From Lachnospiraceae bacterium (GTDB lineage: Bacteria > Bacillota > Clostridia > Lachnospirales > Lachnospiraceae), in the NCBI GenBank assembly GCA_016291405.1, contig JAEEXG010000004.1:1-64000 (forward strand): DNA of 64,000 bases, given 5' to 3'. The position numbers were made by a program, and so were the translations under genes. Positions 42,136 through 51,292 of this stretch are shown in pieces. The notes beneath the pieces were generated by a model. It did no database searches. It was given only the letters and a program-made list of their open reading frames with translations, and was not told where the DNA came from. The stretch's first letter is position 1. The number at the start of each line of letters is the position of its first letter.

Positions 42136-44349
42136 CTAGCTTGTCTTAATTACAAGTTCTTTAGGAAGAATCTTAAGCACAAGCTCTTCGTATAAAAGCG
42201 GATTTAAGGGCTTAGAAATATAGTCTGTAAAGCCGCTTGCCAAAAAGTATTCTTTAGCATTGGCACCCGCATCTGCAGTCATTGCCACAACAGGCACACC
42301 GACGCACTTGTGGGTGTTATCTTTATGCATGGCTTCAAGTGCATCAACACCGCTCATTTCGGGCATTCTATGGTCAAGTAAGATTAAATCATAGTGTTCT
42401 TCTTTAATCATTTCAAGCATCTTTGGACCGCTTTCAGCTTCAAAAAACTGCATCTTTGTTTCTTTTAAAAGTTCAATGGCAAGACGTCTGTTTATCTTAT
42501 TGTCATCAACCACCAAAACCTTTGCATCGGGGGCTGTGAAGCGTTCTCTCTTAACGGTCTTTGCAAAGGCGTTCTTTATGCTTAAATTGCCGAATTCCCC
42601 GATGTTTTCATGGCTTGAAACTTCCTGAGGAATAAGCATGTAAAAGCTTGAACCCTCGCCGACTTTAGAGTCAACCAATATAGCTCCGCCCATTATATCA
42701 AGGATCTTCTTTGTGATGCTCATGCCAAGACCGGTTCCCTCAAGGGCGCCGTAGTCTTTTCTTTTAAGCTGTTCAAAACGCTCAAATAACTTAGGAATGT
42801 CTTCTTCCTTAATGCCGATACCCGTATCGCTTACAGCAATCTTAAGTAAGATGTTAGTATCATCTTTTGGCTCGTAGGAAATCTTTAAATCGATGTGACC
42901 CTTTTCCGTATACTTAGCGGCGTTAGATAAAACATTCATAATAACCTGTTTTACTCTTACGGCATCGCCCTTTAAAATGCGGGGAAGAGTAGGGTCAATA
43001 ATTGTATTAAACTTAATTTCTTTTTCTCCGATCCTTGTTTGCGTTGAAACTACCAAATCCTTAATCATGATGGCAAGGTCGTAATCGGAGTGTGCAAGCT
43101 GAATTTTTCCTGATTCAAGCTTTGAATAATCTAAAATGTCGTTAATTATTGTAAGAAGGGATTCACCGCTAATCTTTATATTTTCGGCGTAATCCAAAAT
43201 GTTTTCTTCTTTAGCTTCTCTTAAAGTTAGCTCGTTTAAGCCTAAAATTGCATTAATGGGCGTGCGAATTTCGTGAGACATATGGGCAAGAAACTGTCCC
43301 TTTGCAATATTTGCAGCCTCAGCGGCTTCTTTTAACCTGATAGTCTCAGCAACAAAGGACTGCTCCATTGTAATGTTTTTAAGCCAGTGCACCTTACCTA
43401 CGGATTTAGAACCGTTCATAATGTCAACGATTGAACAAATGTAGGTGTTGGGGCCTTCGGTATAGGAATCCCCGTCTTTTAAAGAAAGAAACTTATCAAG
43501 CTTTTCTGTTATGTTTGTTAAGGTAATTCCGTATGCAAAGAAGTCGTGGGCGTCAAACACATCCTTTGCATGCTTGTTTGAAAAGATGTATCTGTTTAGG
43601 TGGTCCGTTCCCACGATTATGTCATCAACAGTATCCAAAACCGCATCCCTTGTGCCTTGGTTTAAGGGAAGAGTTCTGAATCTGTAGGTCATTACCAAAA
43701 GAAAATATGAGCAAATACAGAAAACAATGCCGCTGTAATCGTATCTTGCATCGATTGAGTTTGAATATACAAAGAGACCAAAGGCTGTCATGCAGGCAAA
43801 TACATAAGCATAAATTATTCTTCGCATGCTTTTATAAATGACAGGTTTCTTTAGCCTGCAGGTGCGTATGATGTGGAAGGCTATGAAAAGAAGAAGAACA
43901 TGCCAGCCCGCATAAACGTAGAATACAGGCCCGAAGGTAACAAATCTTGTGGCGGATTCGCCCTTTATGATGGCGTAGGCAATTCCTCTGTACATAAGGT
44001 GATGGGTGGGATTTGTGAGTGCGCACATAATAAAGCCTAGGTTAACAACGCAAATAATAACCTCTATTAATTTTGGAATCTTAATGTGGGTAAGTAGGGT
44101 TAAAATCAATAGATAGCAAAAACCGATATAGGCTCCGCCGAAATAAGAAATGTAAAGACCTGTTTCAGCCACACGCGAAGTAGGAGCATTTGCCGTTATG
44201 GCGCCGCCAAGGGCTAAAATAAACGTGCAAGTGCTTACAAGGTGTAAAAGCTGTTGCTCCTTTGTGGGGATTTTAAAGCATAAGTACAAAAAAAGAATTG
44301 CTGCGAAAGCGACTGATAATTCAGAAAGTATCAGCATCACATGTCCCAT
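42136..44349 (-). CDS. 7TM hybrid histidine kinase with receiver domain
   Basis: The 737-aa protein has an N-terminal 7TM sensor (about 5-225), a PAS-like region (about 235-325), HisKA with the phosphorylated H359 in HMSHEIRTPINAIL, HATPase (NAAKYTEKGH, GTGLGMSITKKI) and a C-terminal receiver with DLILLDHRMPEMSG carrying the acceptor Asp. A phosphorelay from His to the internal Asp is expected, then to an unseen Hpt/response regulator. GGGAG precedes the ATG. The ligand is unknown. It is transcribed alone, divergent from the acyltransferase. Confidence 0.92.
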   Translation of the reverse strand: MGHVMLILSELSVAFAAILFLYLCFKIPTKEQQLLHLVSTCTFILALGGAITANAPTSRVAETGLYISYFGGAYIGFCYLLILTLLTHIKIPKLIEVIICVVNLGFIMCALTNPTHHLMYRGIAYAIIKGESATRFVTFGPVFYVYAGWHVLLLFIAFHIIRTCRLKKPVIYKSMRRIIYAYVFACMTAFGLFVYSNSIDARYDYSGIVFCICSYFLLVMTYRFRTLPLNQGTRDAVLDTVDDIIVGTDHLNRYIFSNKHAKDVFDAHDFFAYGITLTNITEKLDKFLSLKDGDSYTEGPNTYICSIVDIMNGSKSVGKVHWLKNITMEQSFVAETIRLKEAAEAANIAKGQFLAHMSHEIRTPINAILGLNELTLREAKEENILDYAENIKISGESLLTIINDILDYSKLESGKIQLAHSDYDLAIMIKDLVVSTQTRIGEKEIKFNTIIDPTLPRILKGDAVRVKQVIMNVLSNAAKYTEKGHIDLKISYEPKDDTNILLKIAVSDTGIGIKEEDIPKLFERFEQLKRKDYGALEGTGLGMSITKKILDIMGGAILVDSKVGEGSSFYMLIPQEVSSHENIGEFGNLSIKNAFAKTVKRERFTAPDAKVLVVDDNKINRRLAIELLKETKMQFFEAESGPKMLEMIKEEHYDLILLDHRMPEMSGVDALEAMHKDNTHKCVGVPVVAMTADAGANAKEYFLASGFTDYISKPLNPLLYEELVLKILPKELVIKTS

Positions 44350-44475
44350 ATAAATTCTCCCTATACATTATTTACACTACCTATATAATAGCACATTTTG
44401 GGTATAATTTTATTAGACCTTTTATTTTGTCTAAGGTTATGGCAAAATAAAAATATAAAAGGTAAACGGGGTATT

Positions 44476-45684
44476 ATGAAAGAAAAAAAGTGGATAAAAC
44501 TACGACACATTATCATATCGGCTATCGCCTATCCAATCGTGTGGGCGATGACTGTCCTAAAATATCACGTTAAATTTGAACGCTTTAAGGAAGCTAAGAA
44601 GCGTAAATTCTTAATTCTTTACAATCACCAGACAGCATACGATCAATTCTTTATAGGGCTTACCTTTGTGCGCCCGGTTTACTATCTTGCAACGGAAGAT
44701 ATTTTTTCCATGGGCTTTTTATCAAAGCTTCTTCGCTTTGCCGTTGCGCCTATTCCCATTAAAAAACAAACTTCAGATTTAAATGCCGTAAAGCTTTGCA
44801 TAAAAGTTGCAAACGAAGGCGGAAACATAGCCATTGCACCGGAAGGTCAAAGAACTTATTCAGGCGTCACCACATACATTAATTCGGCCATTGTGACCCT
44901 TGCAAAGAAAATAAACCTTCCAATCGCTTTCTTTAAAATCGAAGGAGGCTACGGCGTGCAGCCTCGCTGGAGCGATGGCATAAGAAAAGGTAAGCTTACT
45001 GCAAAGGTATCTAAAATCGTTGAGCCTGAAGAGTTTAATGCTCTTTCAAAAGAAGAGCTTTACGACCTTATCTGTAAAGAACTGTACGTAAACGAAGCAA
45101 ATTCAGAAGAGAGTTATAAATCAAAGAAACCTGCGGAATACCTGGAAAGAGCGGTTTATTATTGCCCTAAATGCGGCCTTTCAACATTTATAAGCCACAA
45201 AGATACAATAAGTTGTCTTACATGCCAAAAGACTATTAGATACACGGATAAAAAGAAACTTGAAGGTGTAAATGAGCCCTTTGAATATGAGTACGTGCTT
45301 GATTGGATAAAGGCTCAGGAAAAGTACGTAAACACCCTTGATTTAACAAAAGAAACGGATTCATGTCTTTACCAAGAAGCGGCGGACTTTTATAAGGTAA
45401 TCGTTTATAAAAGAAAAGAACTTATTAAAAAGGGCGCAAACGTTTCTTTGTACCCTGATAAAATAATAGTTAAAACAGGAGAAAATGAAGAGGAAACATT
45501 TTCTTTTGACGAAATTAAAGCGGTTACGGTCCTTGGAAAGAACAAGCTAAACATTTATAAAGACAAAGACATTTTCCAACTTAAACCTTCAAAATCCTTT
45601 AACGCGGTTAAGTATGTAAACATTTTTCATAGATACAAAAACATAAGGACGGGTAAAGAAAATGACGAATTTTTGGGATTATAG
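44476..45684 (+). CDS. PlsC-like acyltransferase with C-terminal zinc ribbon
   Basis: The 402-aa reading starts at the ATG at 44476 rather than at an earlier GTG/ATG that would overlap the promoter region. The N-terminal 200 residues are a 1-acylglycerol-3-phosphate acyltransferase-like domain with HQTAYD (H51, D56) and EGQRTYSG (123-130). A zinc ribbon follows (CPKC 230-233, CLTC 247-250), then a 150-residue domain ending in beta strands (VSLYPDKIIVKTG, LNIYKDKDIFQL) that looks PH-like. The extra half is unusual for PlsC and suggests regulated or lipid-specific activity. Confidence 0.83.
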   Translation: MKEKKWIKLRHIIISAIAYPIVWAMTVLKYHVKFERFKEAKKRKFLILYNHQTAYDQFFIGLTFVRPVYYLATEDIFSMGFLSKLLRFAVAPIPIKKQTSDLNAVKLCIKVANEGGNIAIAPEGQRTYSGVTTYINSAIVTLAKKINLPIAFFKIEGGYGVQPRWSDGIRKGKLTAKVSKIVEPEEFNALSKEELYDLICKELYVNEANSEESYKSKKPAEYLERAVYYCPKCGLSTFISHKDTISCLTCQKTIRYTDKKKLEGVNEPFEYEYVLDWIKAQEKYVNTLDLTKETDSCLYQEAADFYKVIVYKRKELIKKGANVSLYPDKIIVKTGENEEETFSFDEIKAVTVLGKNKLNIYKDKDIFQLKPSKSFNAVKYVNIFHRYKNIRTGKENDEFLGL

Positions 45685-47041
45685 CGTTTGGGGAGGTGTA
45701 CTTCTTCCTGCAATACTTTTAATCGGACTCTTAGCCGGACATTCCCTTAAAAGGTCAATTAAAGGCTTAAGAGATTCCCTCATTCCCACATCCGTTATAG
45801 GCGGCGGACTACTGCTTATTTTTTCAGTAATCTACAAGCTTATATTCGGGACCAATTTCTTTGAAGAGCCCTGGTTTGGGGTAGACGGAGTTGCTTCTTT
45901 GGAAGTGCTTACCTACCACACATTGGCCCTTGGATTTGTGGCCTCTGCTTTAAAGAAAAACAAAGATAAGGGAAATAAGGAAAGGGCTAAAGAAATCTTT
46001 AACACCGGTGTTACCACGGTTTCTACTTACTTGCTTCAAGGAATAGTGGGACTTGGGCTCACGATTTTGGTGGGATTCTTTATTAAAGACATTTTCAAGG
46101 CAGCAGGACTTTTGCTTCCCTTCGGATACGGACAGGGCACAGGCCAGGCGCTAAACTACGGCACCATTTATGAGACTGGGCATGGTTTCTTTGGAGGTAA
46201 AAGCTTTGGCTTATCAATTGCGGCTCTTGGCTTTATAAGCGCCGGAATCGGAGGCGTGGTGCACTTAATCCTCCTTAAAAAGAAGGGAGAGATAAGTGTA
46301 AAGAAAACGGGAGAAAAGAAGATTTCATACGCTGACATTCAGGATGAAAACGAAATTCCCATGCAGGAAAGCCTTGATAAAATCACGGTTCAGGTGGCAT
46401 TTACGGTTAGCGCTTATATAATTGCTTACATGATAATGGGAGCCCTTGGAAGACTGGTTCCTTCAATGAAAGCGGTTATTTACGGATTTAACTTTTTGCT
46501 TGGCGTTTTATCGGGCATTTTGGTTAAGACCATTCTTAACTTCCTTAGAAAGAAAAAGATTATTCACAGAGAATATTTAAATAACTTCCTTTTAACCCGT
46601 ATTTCAAATTTCTTTTTTGACATCATGGTGGTTGCGGGAATTGCGGCAATAAGAATCGAAGTTATAAAGCGTTATGGATTGCTTCTTTTAATCCTTGGTA
46701 TTATAGGTGCAATCATTACATATCTTTATAATAAGTTTGTGGCAAATAAGTTATTTAAAAACTACGTTAACGAGCAGTTCCTTATGATGTTTGGAATGCT
46801 TACGGGAACGGCAAGTACAGGTATTATTTTACTTCGTGAAATAGACCCTGAGTTTGAAACACCGGCTGCGGATAACATGGTATATCAAAACTTCCCGGCT
46901 ATTGTATTCGGCCTTCCAATGATGTTTTTAGCGCTCCTTGCTCCCACAAAGCCTGAGCTTACGCTTGGTATTCTGGCAGCCTTCTTTATAGTCATGAACA
47001 TAATCTTATTCAGAAGCTATATATTTAAAAAGAAACAGTAA
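45662..47041 (+). CDS. GltS-like sodium/glutamate symporter family protein
   Basis: The 459-aa protein has about 12 membrane helices in two inverted halves. Each half ends in a glycine-rich substrate segment, GYGQGTGQALNYGTIYE near 155 and MLTGTASTGIILLREIDPEFETPAADN near 373, as in ESS/GltS carriers. It overlaps the acyltransferase by 23 nt, so the two are coupled. Substrate specificity (glutamate or another acid) cannot be set from sequence. Confidence 0.83.
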   Translation: MTNFWDYSVWGGVLLPAILLIGLLAGHSLKRSIKGLRDSLIPTSVIGGGLLLIFSVIYKLIFGTNFFEEPWFGVDGVASLEVLTYHTLALGFVASALKKNKDKGNKERAKEIFNTGVTTVSTYLLQGIVGLGLTILVGFFIKDIFKAAGLLLPFGYGQGTGQALNYGTIYETGHGFFGGKSFGLSIAALGFISAGIGGVVHLILLKKKGEISVKKTGEKKISYADIQDENEIPMQESLDKITVQVAFTVSAYIIAYMIMGALGRLVPSMKAVIYGFNFLLGVLSGILVKTILNFLRKKKIIHREYLNNFLLTRISNFFFDIMVVAGIAAIRIEVIKRYGLLLLILGIIGAIITYLYNKFVANKLFKNYVNEQFLMMFGMLTGTASTGIILLREIDPEFETPAADNMVYQNFPAIVFGLPMMFLALLAPTKPELTLGILAAFFIVMNIILFRSYIFKKKQ

Positions 47042-47055
47042 TTTAGGCACAAACA

Positions 47056-47090
47056 AAAGGGCCGGTGATTCCTCACCGGCCCTTTCTTTA
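47056..47090. terminator. Bidirectional terminator between symporter and chemoreceptor
   Basis: A 13-bp GC-rich stem (AAAGGGCCGGTGA with TCACCGGCCCTTT) and a 4-nt loop lie between the two convergent stop codons, with A and T tracts outside. Confidence 0.9.
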
Positions 47091-47110
47091 AAATTGGCTT
47101 ATGGTAGTAC

Positions 47111-49576
47111 TTATAACTTAAACTTAGCAATGATATCGTTAAGAGTTGAAACTGCTTTCTTACATTCGCTAACCTTTTCAATGGAGTCTGTGGAATCGTT
47201 AACCATGTTGGTGGTCTTTTCTGCGATATCCGTAACCCCGATTGAAGATTCGTTAACTGTTGAATCGATACCGCTGATAGCATCAACGATTGTCTCGATT
47301 TCTCTGTTAAGAGCTTCAATGCTTTCTTTAATATCACCCATGCTTGCGCCGAAGGTGTTGGCGTCGTTTCTGTACTGTTCGGATACTTTTCCGAATTCCT
47401 GGTAGTCAGCCAATACGTTGGTTTCAAGGAAGGATGTGGTCTCTGTCAAGCATTCTGACATCTTACCAACTGCTGAATTAACTTCATCAACGATGTTGCT
47501 GATGTCGCCTACAGCTTCTGATGTCTGAGTTGCAAGATTACTGATTTCTGTAGCAACAACCGCAAATCCCTTACCTGCTTCACCTGCTCTTGCAGCTTCG
47601 ATTGAAGCGTTCAATGCAAGCAAGCTTGTCTGTGAAGAAATTGCCATGATTGTGCCTGTAAGTTCATTAATCTTGTTAACTGCCTGTGATGCAACGATTG
47701 CATCTTCAGACTTAACTTTAACAGATTCGTAAATATTGATTGTCTTCTGGCTTGCGGTTTCGGTTGTAGCAGCAAGCTGTGAAGCACGATCCGAAACTTC
47801 TCTTGAAAGAGATGTTCCTTCGTCTGCGAGTTTTCCGATACCCTTTGCATTTTCCTGAACATTGCCCACGTTCTCACTGATAGTGGTGGTGGTAGCAGCG
47901 GTTTCTTCCATGCCGGCTGCAAGTTCTTCTGTGGTAGCGGAGTTATCTTCACAAATCGAACCGATGGTATCGATAGTGGTCTTTAACTGATTTACATTGT
48001 CATCAATGCTGTTTCCTGCATCATTGATAGAAGAAACAACTTCTTTAAGTGAAGCGATCATTCTTTCAACGGCCTTAGCCATTGTGCCGACTTCATCATT
48101 CTGTTTGGCAAGCTTGTCACAAACATCGTCTCTTGTAAAGTCGAAGTTTGCAGTCTTGTTGATAACGGGTACCATCTGTGAAAGTCCCTTTAATGAGAAG
48201 GTTGTAACAAATACAACTATCAAGAGGGCAACTATTACACAAAGAACACCGTAGATAATCAAGGATGTCTTCATGCTGTCAACGGATGCAAGCATTACGT
48301 CTCTGTCAGCGGTAACAACGATAATGTTTCCTGCGCTTGTGAATGCATAGCCCGCAACTTTCTGAGCACCCTTATAAAGGTAAGTAACAGCACCGTTAGG
48401 AACGCTCTGACCTGCTTTAAGCTTTTCAACGATACCTGTAACAGCTGCGTTTTCAACAGGGTTACCGATCTTTGCAGGATCTGTATGATAAAGCATTGTT
48501 CCTTCGGGAGATACCATGTATGCGTATGATCCCTTAACGCCTGTAATTTCAATTCTGCCGATAAGTTCGCTGTAGTCGATCTTAATAAGCTTATCGTAGT
48601 CGGCTGTAACAAGTACGATGTTTCCTGTATCAGTAAATGAATAACCTGCTAATTTTAAAGCTCCCTTATATTCGTAGATGCAATATCCATCGGAAACACT
48701 CTTACCTGCCTGAAGGTCTGCAACGATACCTTTAACAGCTGCATTTTCAACAGGGCTTCCGATCTTATCGGGATTTGTGTGCCAAAGCATTGTGCCGTCG
48801 GGAGATACCATGTATGCGTATGAGCCTTCAACACCGTCGATTGTGATGTTTCCAAGAAGAGTGTCGTAGTCAATCTTCATAAACTCTTCGTATCCGGCTG
48901 TAACGATTACAATGTTTCCGTCTCTTGTAAATGAATAACCGGCAAGCTTTGTAGCTCCTTTAAATTCATATAAAACAGCGCCGTCTTCAACGGTCTTACC
49001 TGCCTGAAGGTCTGCAACGATACCTTTAACAGCTGCATTTTCAACAGGGTTACCAATCTTTTCGGGAGTGGTATGCCAAAGCATGGTTCCTGTAGGAGAT
49101 ACCATGTAAGCATAAGAACCGTCTACCTTTTCAATAACAAGGTCGCCTAAAACTTCATCGATTTTTGCATAGTCAAGGCTTCCTGAATATCTCTGGATTG
49201 AATCCATAGCTCTTGCTGCTTCCTGTGCAAGGTTCAAAGCGTAGTTTTTGTAAACTTCTTCGCCGAACTCTCTTGAGAAGTTAATTGAGATAGCAGCTTC
49301 CTGCGCAAGGTTCATTGCGTATCCGCCGTAAGCCTGTTCACCAAACTTTGTTGCAAAGTCAACGCCGATTGCGGATTCTTCAGCAAGGTTCTGTGCGTAG
49401 TTTAAATAGGTTGTCTCTAATGTTTTAGAGGATCTTGATACTGCCGCCATAACAAGCACTAAGATTGTGATAAGCACAATAGCACTTGAAATGAGGGTGA
49501 TTCTGGTACTCAAGCTAGAGAAAAAACTCTGTTTTCCTGAAGCATTCGGTGTTTTTTCCTTTTTGGGGGTTGCCAT
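47111..49576 (-). CDS. Methyl-accepting chemotaxis protein with repeated sensor modules
   Basis: The 821-aa protein has TM1 at about 25-46, an extracellular region of about 385 residues, TM2 at about 436-460, HAMP (about 462-515), and a signalling domain with the hairpin tip region ([15 protein letters not shown]) and [18 protein letters not shown]. The extracellular part contains three copies of a 98-residue Cache-like unit, preceded by three copies of a 26-residue helical unit. The start is preceded by AAGGAGA. Ligands are unknown; repeated units may increase avidity or set several sites. Confidence 0.93.
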   Translation of the reverse strand: MATPKKEKTPNASGKQSFFSSLSTRITLISSAIVLITILVLVMAAVSRSSKTLETTYLNYAQNLAEESAIGVDFATKFGEQAYGGYAMNLAQEAAISINFSREFGEEVYKNYALNLAQEAARAMDSIQRYSGSLDYAKIDEVLGDLVIEKVDGSYAYMVSPTGTMLWHTTPEKIGNPVENAAVKGIVADLQAGKTVEDGAVLYEFKGATKLAGYSFTRDGNIVIVTAGYEEFMKIDYDTLLGNITIDGVEGSYAYMVSPDGTMLWHTNPDKIGSPVENAAVKGIVADLQAGKSVSDGYCIYEYKGALKLAGYSFTDTGNIVLVTADYDKLIKIDYSELIGRIEITGVKGSYAYMVSPEGTMLYHTDPAKIGNPVENAAVTGIVEKLKAGQSVPNGAVTYLYKGAQKVAGYAFTSAGNIIVVTADRDVMLASVDSMKTSLIIYGVLCVIVALLIVVFVTTFSLKGLSQMVPVINKTANFDFTRDDVCDKLAKQNDEVGTMAKAVERMIASLKEVVSSINDAGNSIDDNVNQLKTTIDTIGSICEDNSATTEELAAGMEETAATTTTISENVGNVQENAKGIGKLADEGTSLSREVSDRASQLAATTETASQKTINIYESVKVKSEDAIVASQAVNKINELTGTIMAISSQTSLLALNASIEAARAGEAGKGFAVVATEISNLATQTSEAVGDISNIVDEVNSAVGKMSECLTETTSFLETNVLADYQEFGKVSEQYRNDANTFGASMGDIKESIEALNREIETIVDAISGIDSTVNESSIGVTDIAEKTTNMVNDSTDSIEKVSECKKAVSTLNDIIAKFKL
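48278..49159 (-). repeat. Three tandem 98-codon sensor repeats in the chemoreceptor
   Basis: The segment GSYAYMVSP recurs at residues 153, 251 and 349, exactly 98 residues (294 bp) apart. Each unit also keeps GTMLWHT (GTMLYHT in copy 3), PVENAA, YKGA/FKGA, LAGYSF (VAGYAF in copy 3) and TADY-like ends. Pairwise similarity is high across the full unit, so the copies arose by in-frame duplication. Confidence 0.95.
49166..49399 (-). repeat. Three tandem 26-codon helical repeats before the sensor units
   Basis: Tyr60, Tyr86 and Tyr112 each begin a 26-residue unit ([45 protein letters not shown]), the first two continuing FGEQAYGG or FGEEVYKN. The 26-residue period suits a helix of seven turns, probably an extension of the membrane helix. 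Confidence 0.93.
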
Positions 49577-50030
49577 AAGCCATTGTCTCCTTCAATATAG
49601 AAATAGTTTTTTGAATACCGTGCCGGCTATAGAATGCTCAATTCCCACAAATCTCGACCTTAGACCGATTTAATCCGATGGGCATCTAAAAAAGCAGACA
49701 CTTTTCAGTATTTACCAATATAAACAGAATAGACAAGCCCTGTTATACAAGAATTAACAAAAAACTAGAGTATATGTAGGGAAAACTGTTTTTTTTTGGG
49801 GCACATGTGTCATTTTTTAAAAATTTTCTATTCATTACAGGAGAAAAGAAACTGTGTTACGTCGCATAGTTTCTTAATTACGCGGAAACATTTCGCGTTA
49901 GCATAAGGTAATTTAAAAATTTCATGGGGATTATATTGCTTTTGATAATTGCCATATGATAGAATAAAAAAGATGAAGGCTTTTAGGGCTTTCTTCTTAT
50001 AATTACAGCAAAAACTAAAGGAGGAAGAGT
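49577..50030. other. Intergenic region between chemoreceptor and rubrerythrin
   Basis: The 454-nt spacer is AT-rich. It contains the 5' regions of both divergent genes, a candidate rubrerythrin promoter at 49936-49965 and a run of nine T at about 49790. I see no riboswitch core, sigma-28-type promoter or ORF that I can support. Confidence 0.5.
49936..49965 (+). promoter_or_regulatory. Candidate promoter of rubrerythrin gene
   Basis: A -35-like TTGCTT and a -10 TAGAAT are 18 nt apart, about 60 nt before the start codon. Confidence 0.45.
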
Positions 50031-50618
50031 ATGGCAAAATATGTATGTCCTGTATGCGGTTACATTCACGAGGGAGATGAACCCCCGAAGGAGTGCCCTG
50101 TATGTCACGTAAGCGGAGAAAAGTTTACAAAGGTTGAAGGCGAGATCAAGCTTGCCGCCGAGCACGAATTCGGAATTTATGAAAAGACAGTTAAAAACAA
50201 TCCTGATATTTCTAAGGAAGATAAGGAATATATCTTTGAACAGTTAAAAGCAAACTTTAACGGAGAATGCTCAGAAGTAGGAATGTATCTTTGCATGGCA
50301 CGTGTGGCTCACAGAGAAGGCTATCCCGAAATCGGTCTTTACTGGGAAAAGGCAGCCTACGAAGAAGCAGAGCATGCAGCCAAGTTTGCAGAGCTTTTAG
50401 GCTCCGACTTAGAAGGCAACATGACTTCTTCCACAAAGAAGAACTTAGCATGGAGAGTAGACTGTGAATTCGGCGCCACCCAAGGCAAATTCGACCTCGC
50501 AGCCTGCGCAAAGAAAAATAACCTTGACGCCATCCACGACACCGTTCACGAAATGGCCCGCGATGAAGCTCGCCACGGTAAGGCACTCAAAGGATTCTTA
50601 GACAGATACTTTAAATAA
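50031..50618 (+). CDS. Rubrerythrin (rubredoxin domain N-terminal, reverse type)
   Basis: The 195-aa protein starts with a rubredoxin-like Fe(Cys)4 site (CPVCGYIHEG and CPVCHVSGEKF) and then has a four-helix ferritin-like diiron domain with GECSEVGMYL, EEAEHAAKF and EMARDEARHG motifs. This reversed order is typical of clostridial peroxide-reducing rubrerythrins. It protects anaerobes from H2O2 using NADH-derived electrons. It is monocistronic with its own terminator. Confidence 0.95.
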   Translation: MAKYVCPVCGYIHEGDEPPKECPVCHVSGEKFTKVEGEIKLAAEHEFGIYEKTVKNNPDISKEDKEYIFEQLKANFNGECSEVGMYLCMARVAHREGYPEIGLYWEKAAYEEAEHAAKFAELLGSDLEGNMTSSTKKNLAWRVDCEFGATQGKFDLAACAKKNNLDAIHDTVHEMARDEARHGKALKGFLDRYFK

Positions 50619-50638
50619 AATAGATAATTAATTTAGGG

Positions 50639-50665
50639 GCACCGGTTTCCGGTGCCTTTTATTTC
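50639..50665 (+). terminator. Rubrerythrin terminator
   Basis: An 8-bp stem (GGCACCGG with CCGGTGCC) with a 3-nt loop is followed by TTTTATTTC. Confidence 0.87.
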
Positions 50666-50737
50666 GCCAGAAGAATATACAATTTAAACAATATACTGAA
50701 AATAGACAAATTAACTAAAAATTATCTGAAAATAGTA

Positions 50738-50766
50738 TTGACACCTGGTACTTTAGGGTGTATATT
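50738..50766 (+). promoter_or_regulatory. Consensus promoter of the riboswitch RNA
   Basis: A perfect -35 TTGACA and a -10 TATATT are separated by exactly 17 nt. The predicted start is at about 50772. Confidence 0.85.
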
Positions 50767-50779
50767 TGCTATACCAAGA

Positions 50780-50925
50780 CGGACTTAGTATTGGCAAACC
50801 AATCGCAAGGTTGGGACGCAAAGCTATAGGGCCTCATAAGAGGAACCCAAACGAGGTACCATCTTACTCGTGTTTTACGGGGGACAGAGACGATGAGGTA
50901 GCCAGTTGCCGAAACTTTAGGGCAC
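50780..50925 (+). promoter_or_regulatory. c-di-GMP-I (GEMM-I) riboswitch aptamer
   Basis: The core shows the GEMM-I hallmarks: GGCAAACC, a stem CCAATC / GGTTGG capped by a GCAA tetraloop, GGGACGCAAAGC directly after, then AGGGCCTC, and a closing GAGGTAGCC. The second helix (CCTCAT with ATGAGG) carries an extra inner hairpin (ACGAG / CTCGT) that lengthens it. The RNA should bind c-di-GMP in the cell. No start codon or ORF follows within 300 nt. Confidence 0.92.
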
Positions 50926-51212
50926 ATTGAAAAGTTGAGAGCGTAGTCGGTGCGTACCTGTCACTAGGTGAAGAGGCGCGGCTGAACTCGAAAGTGAAAG
51001 CTTTCATGAGTATGGATAATACGAACAAGGTGAGTATACAAGTAGAAGGAAGTGGAGCGGCTCGCATACCGAAGATGTGAGTGCAAAAGAGTTTCTTTTG
51101 CGGTAGCGTTGCTACGGGAGATGATTCAATGAGAGCGTTAAAGGGTTGAATGCGGTAATGATTTTACTGCAGAGTCCAGCGATACAGTCGTCTTAAATAT
51201 CTTTTTATATAG
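50926..51212 (+). ncRNA. Structured non-coding RNA downstream of the riboswitch, unassigned
   Basis: This stretch is more GC-rich than nearby spacers and lacks an ORF. Consecutive hairpins are visible: 51061-51081 (CTCGCAT / ATGTGAG), 51083-51101 (GCAAAAGA / TCTTTTGC), 51103-51115 (GTAGC / GCTAC), 51124-51151 (ATTCAA / TTGAAT) and 51152-51170 (GCGGTAA / TTACTGC). A possible long-range pairing joins 50978-50984 (GCGGCTG) with 51185-51191 (CAGTCGT). Together with the aptamer it makes an RNA of about 480 nt ending at an intrinsic terminator. I found no group I intron core and no group II domain V. The function is unknown: an effector ncRNA, a riboswitch-controlled ribozyme, or a very long expression platform. 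Confidence 0.7.
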
Positions 51213-51250
51213 GGAAGTCGAATCGCATTGATTCGGCTTCCTTCTTGTTA
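51213..51250 (+). terminator. Terminator of the riboswitch RNA
   Basis: A 12-bp stem (GGAAGTCGAATC with GATTCGGCTTCC, one G-T pair) with a 5-nt loop is followed by TTCTTGTT. Confidence 0.8.
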
Positions 51251-51256
51251 TATACT
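51228..51256 (+). promoter_or_regulatory. Candidate promoter of the zinc-ribbon gene, overlapping the terminator
   Basis: A -35-like TTGATT and a -10 TATACT are 17 nt apart. The -35 lies in the loop and right arm of the preceding terminator stem. Confidence 0.5.
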
Positions 51257-51292
51257 GTTTTTAAATAAAACCTATTCAGGAGGGTATGATAG

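Noticed and set aside
42120..42165. Terminator between the metal exporter and the histidine kinase
   Set aside because: Only a 5-bp stem (CTTGT / ACAAG) without a U-run could be found, too weak to call.
48278..49399. Repeat arrays as CRISPR or minisatellite
   Set aside because: The repeats are in-frame protein repeats in a chemoreceptor, 294 and 78 bp long with no spacers.
50926..51200. Group I intron as identity of the RNA downstream of the riboswitch
   Set aside because: I looked for the P7 pair (GACTA with TAGTC) and the conserved Q/R/S-like strings near the 3' end and did not find them in a workable arrangement.
50950..51200. GTGCG at 50950 as a group II intron 5' end
   Set aside because: GTGCG alone is too short, and no domain V hairpin or reverse-transcriptase ORF follows.
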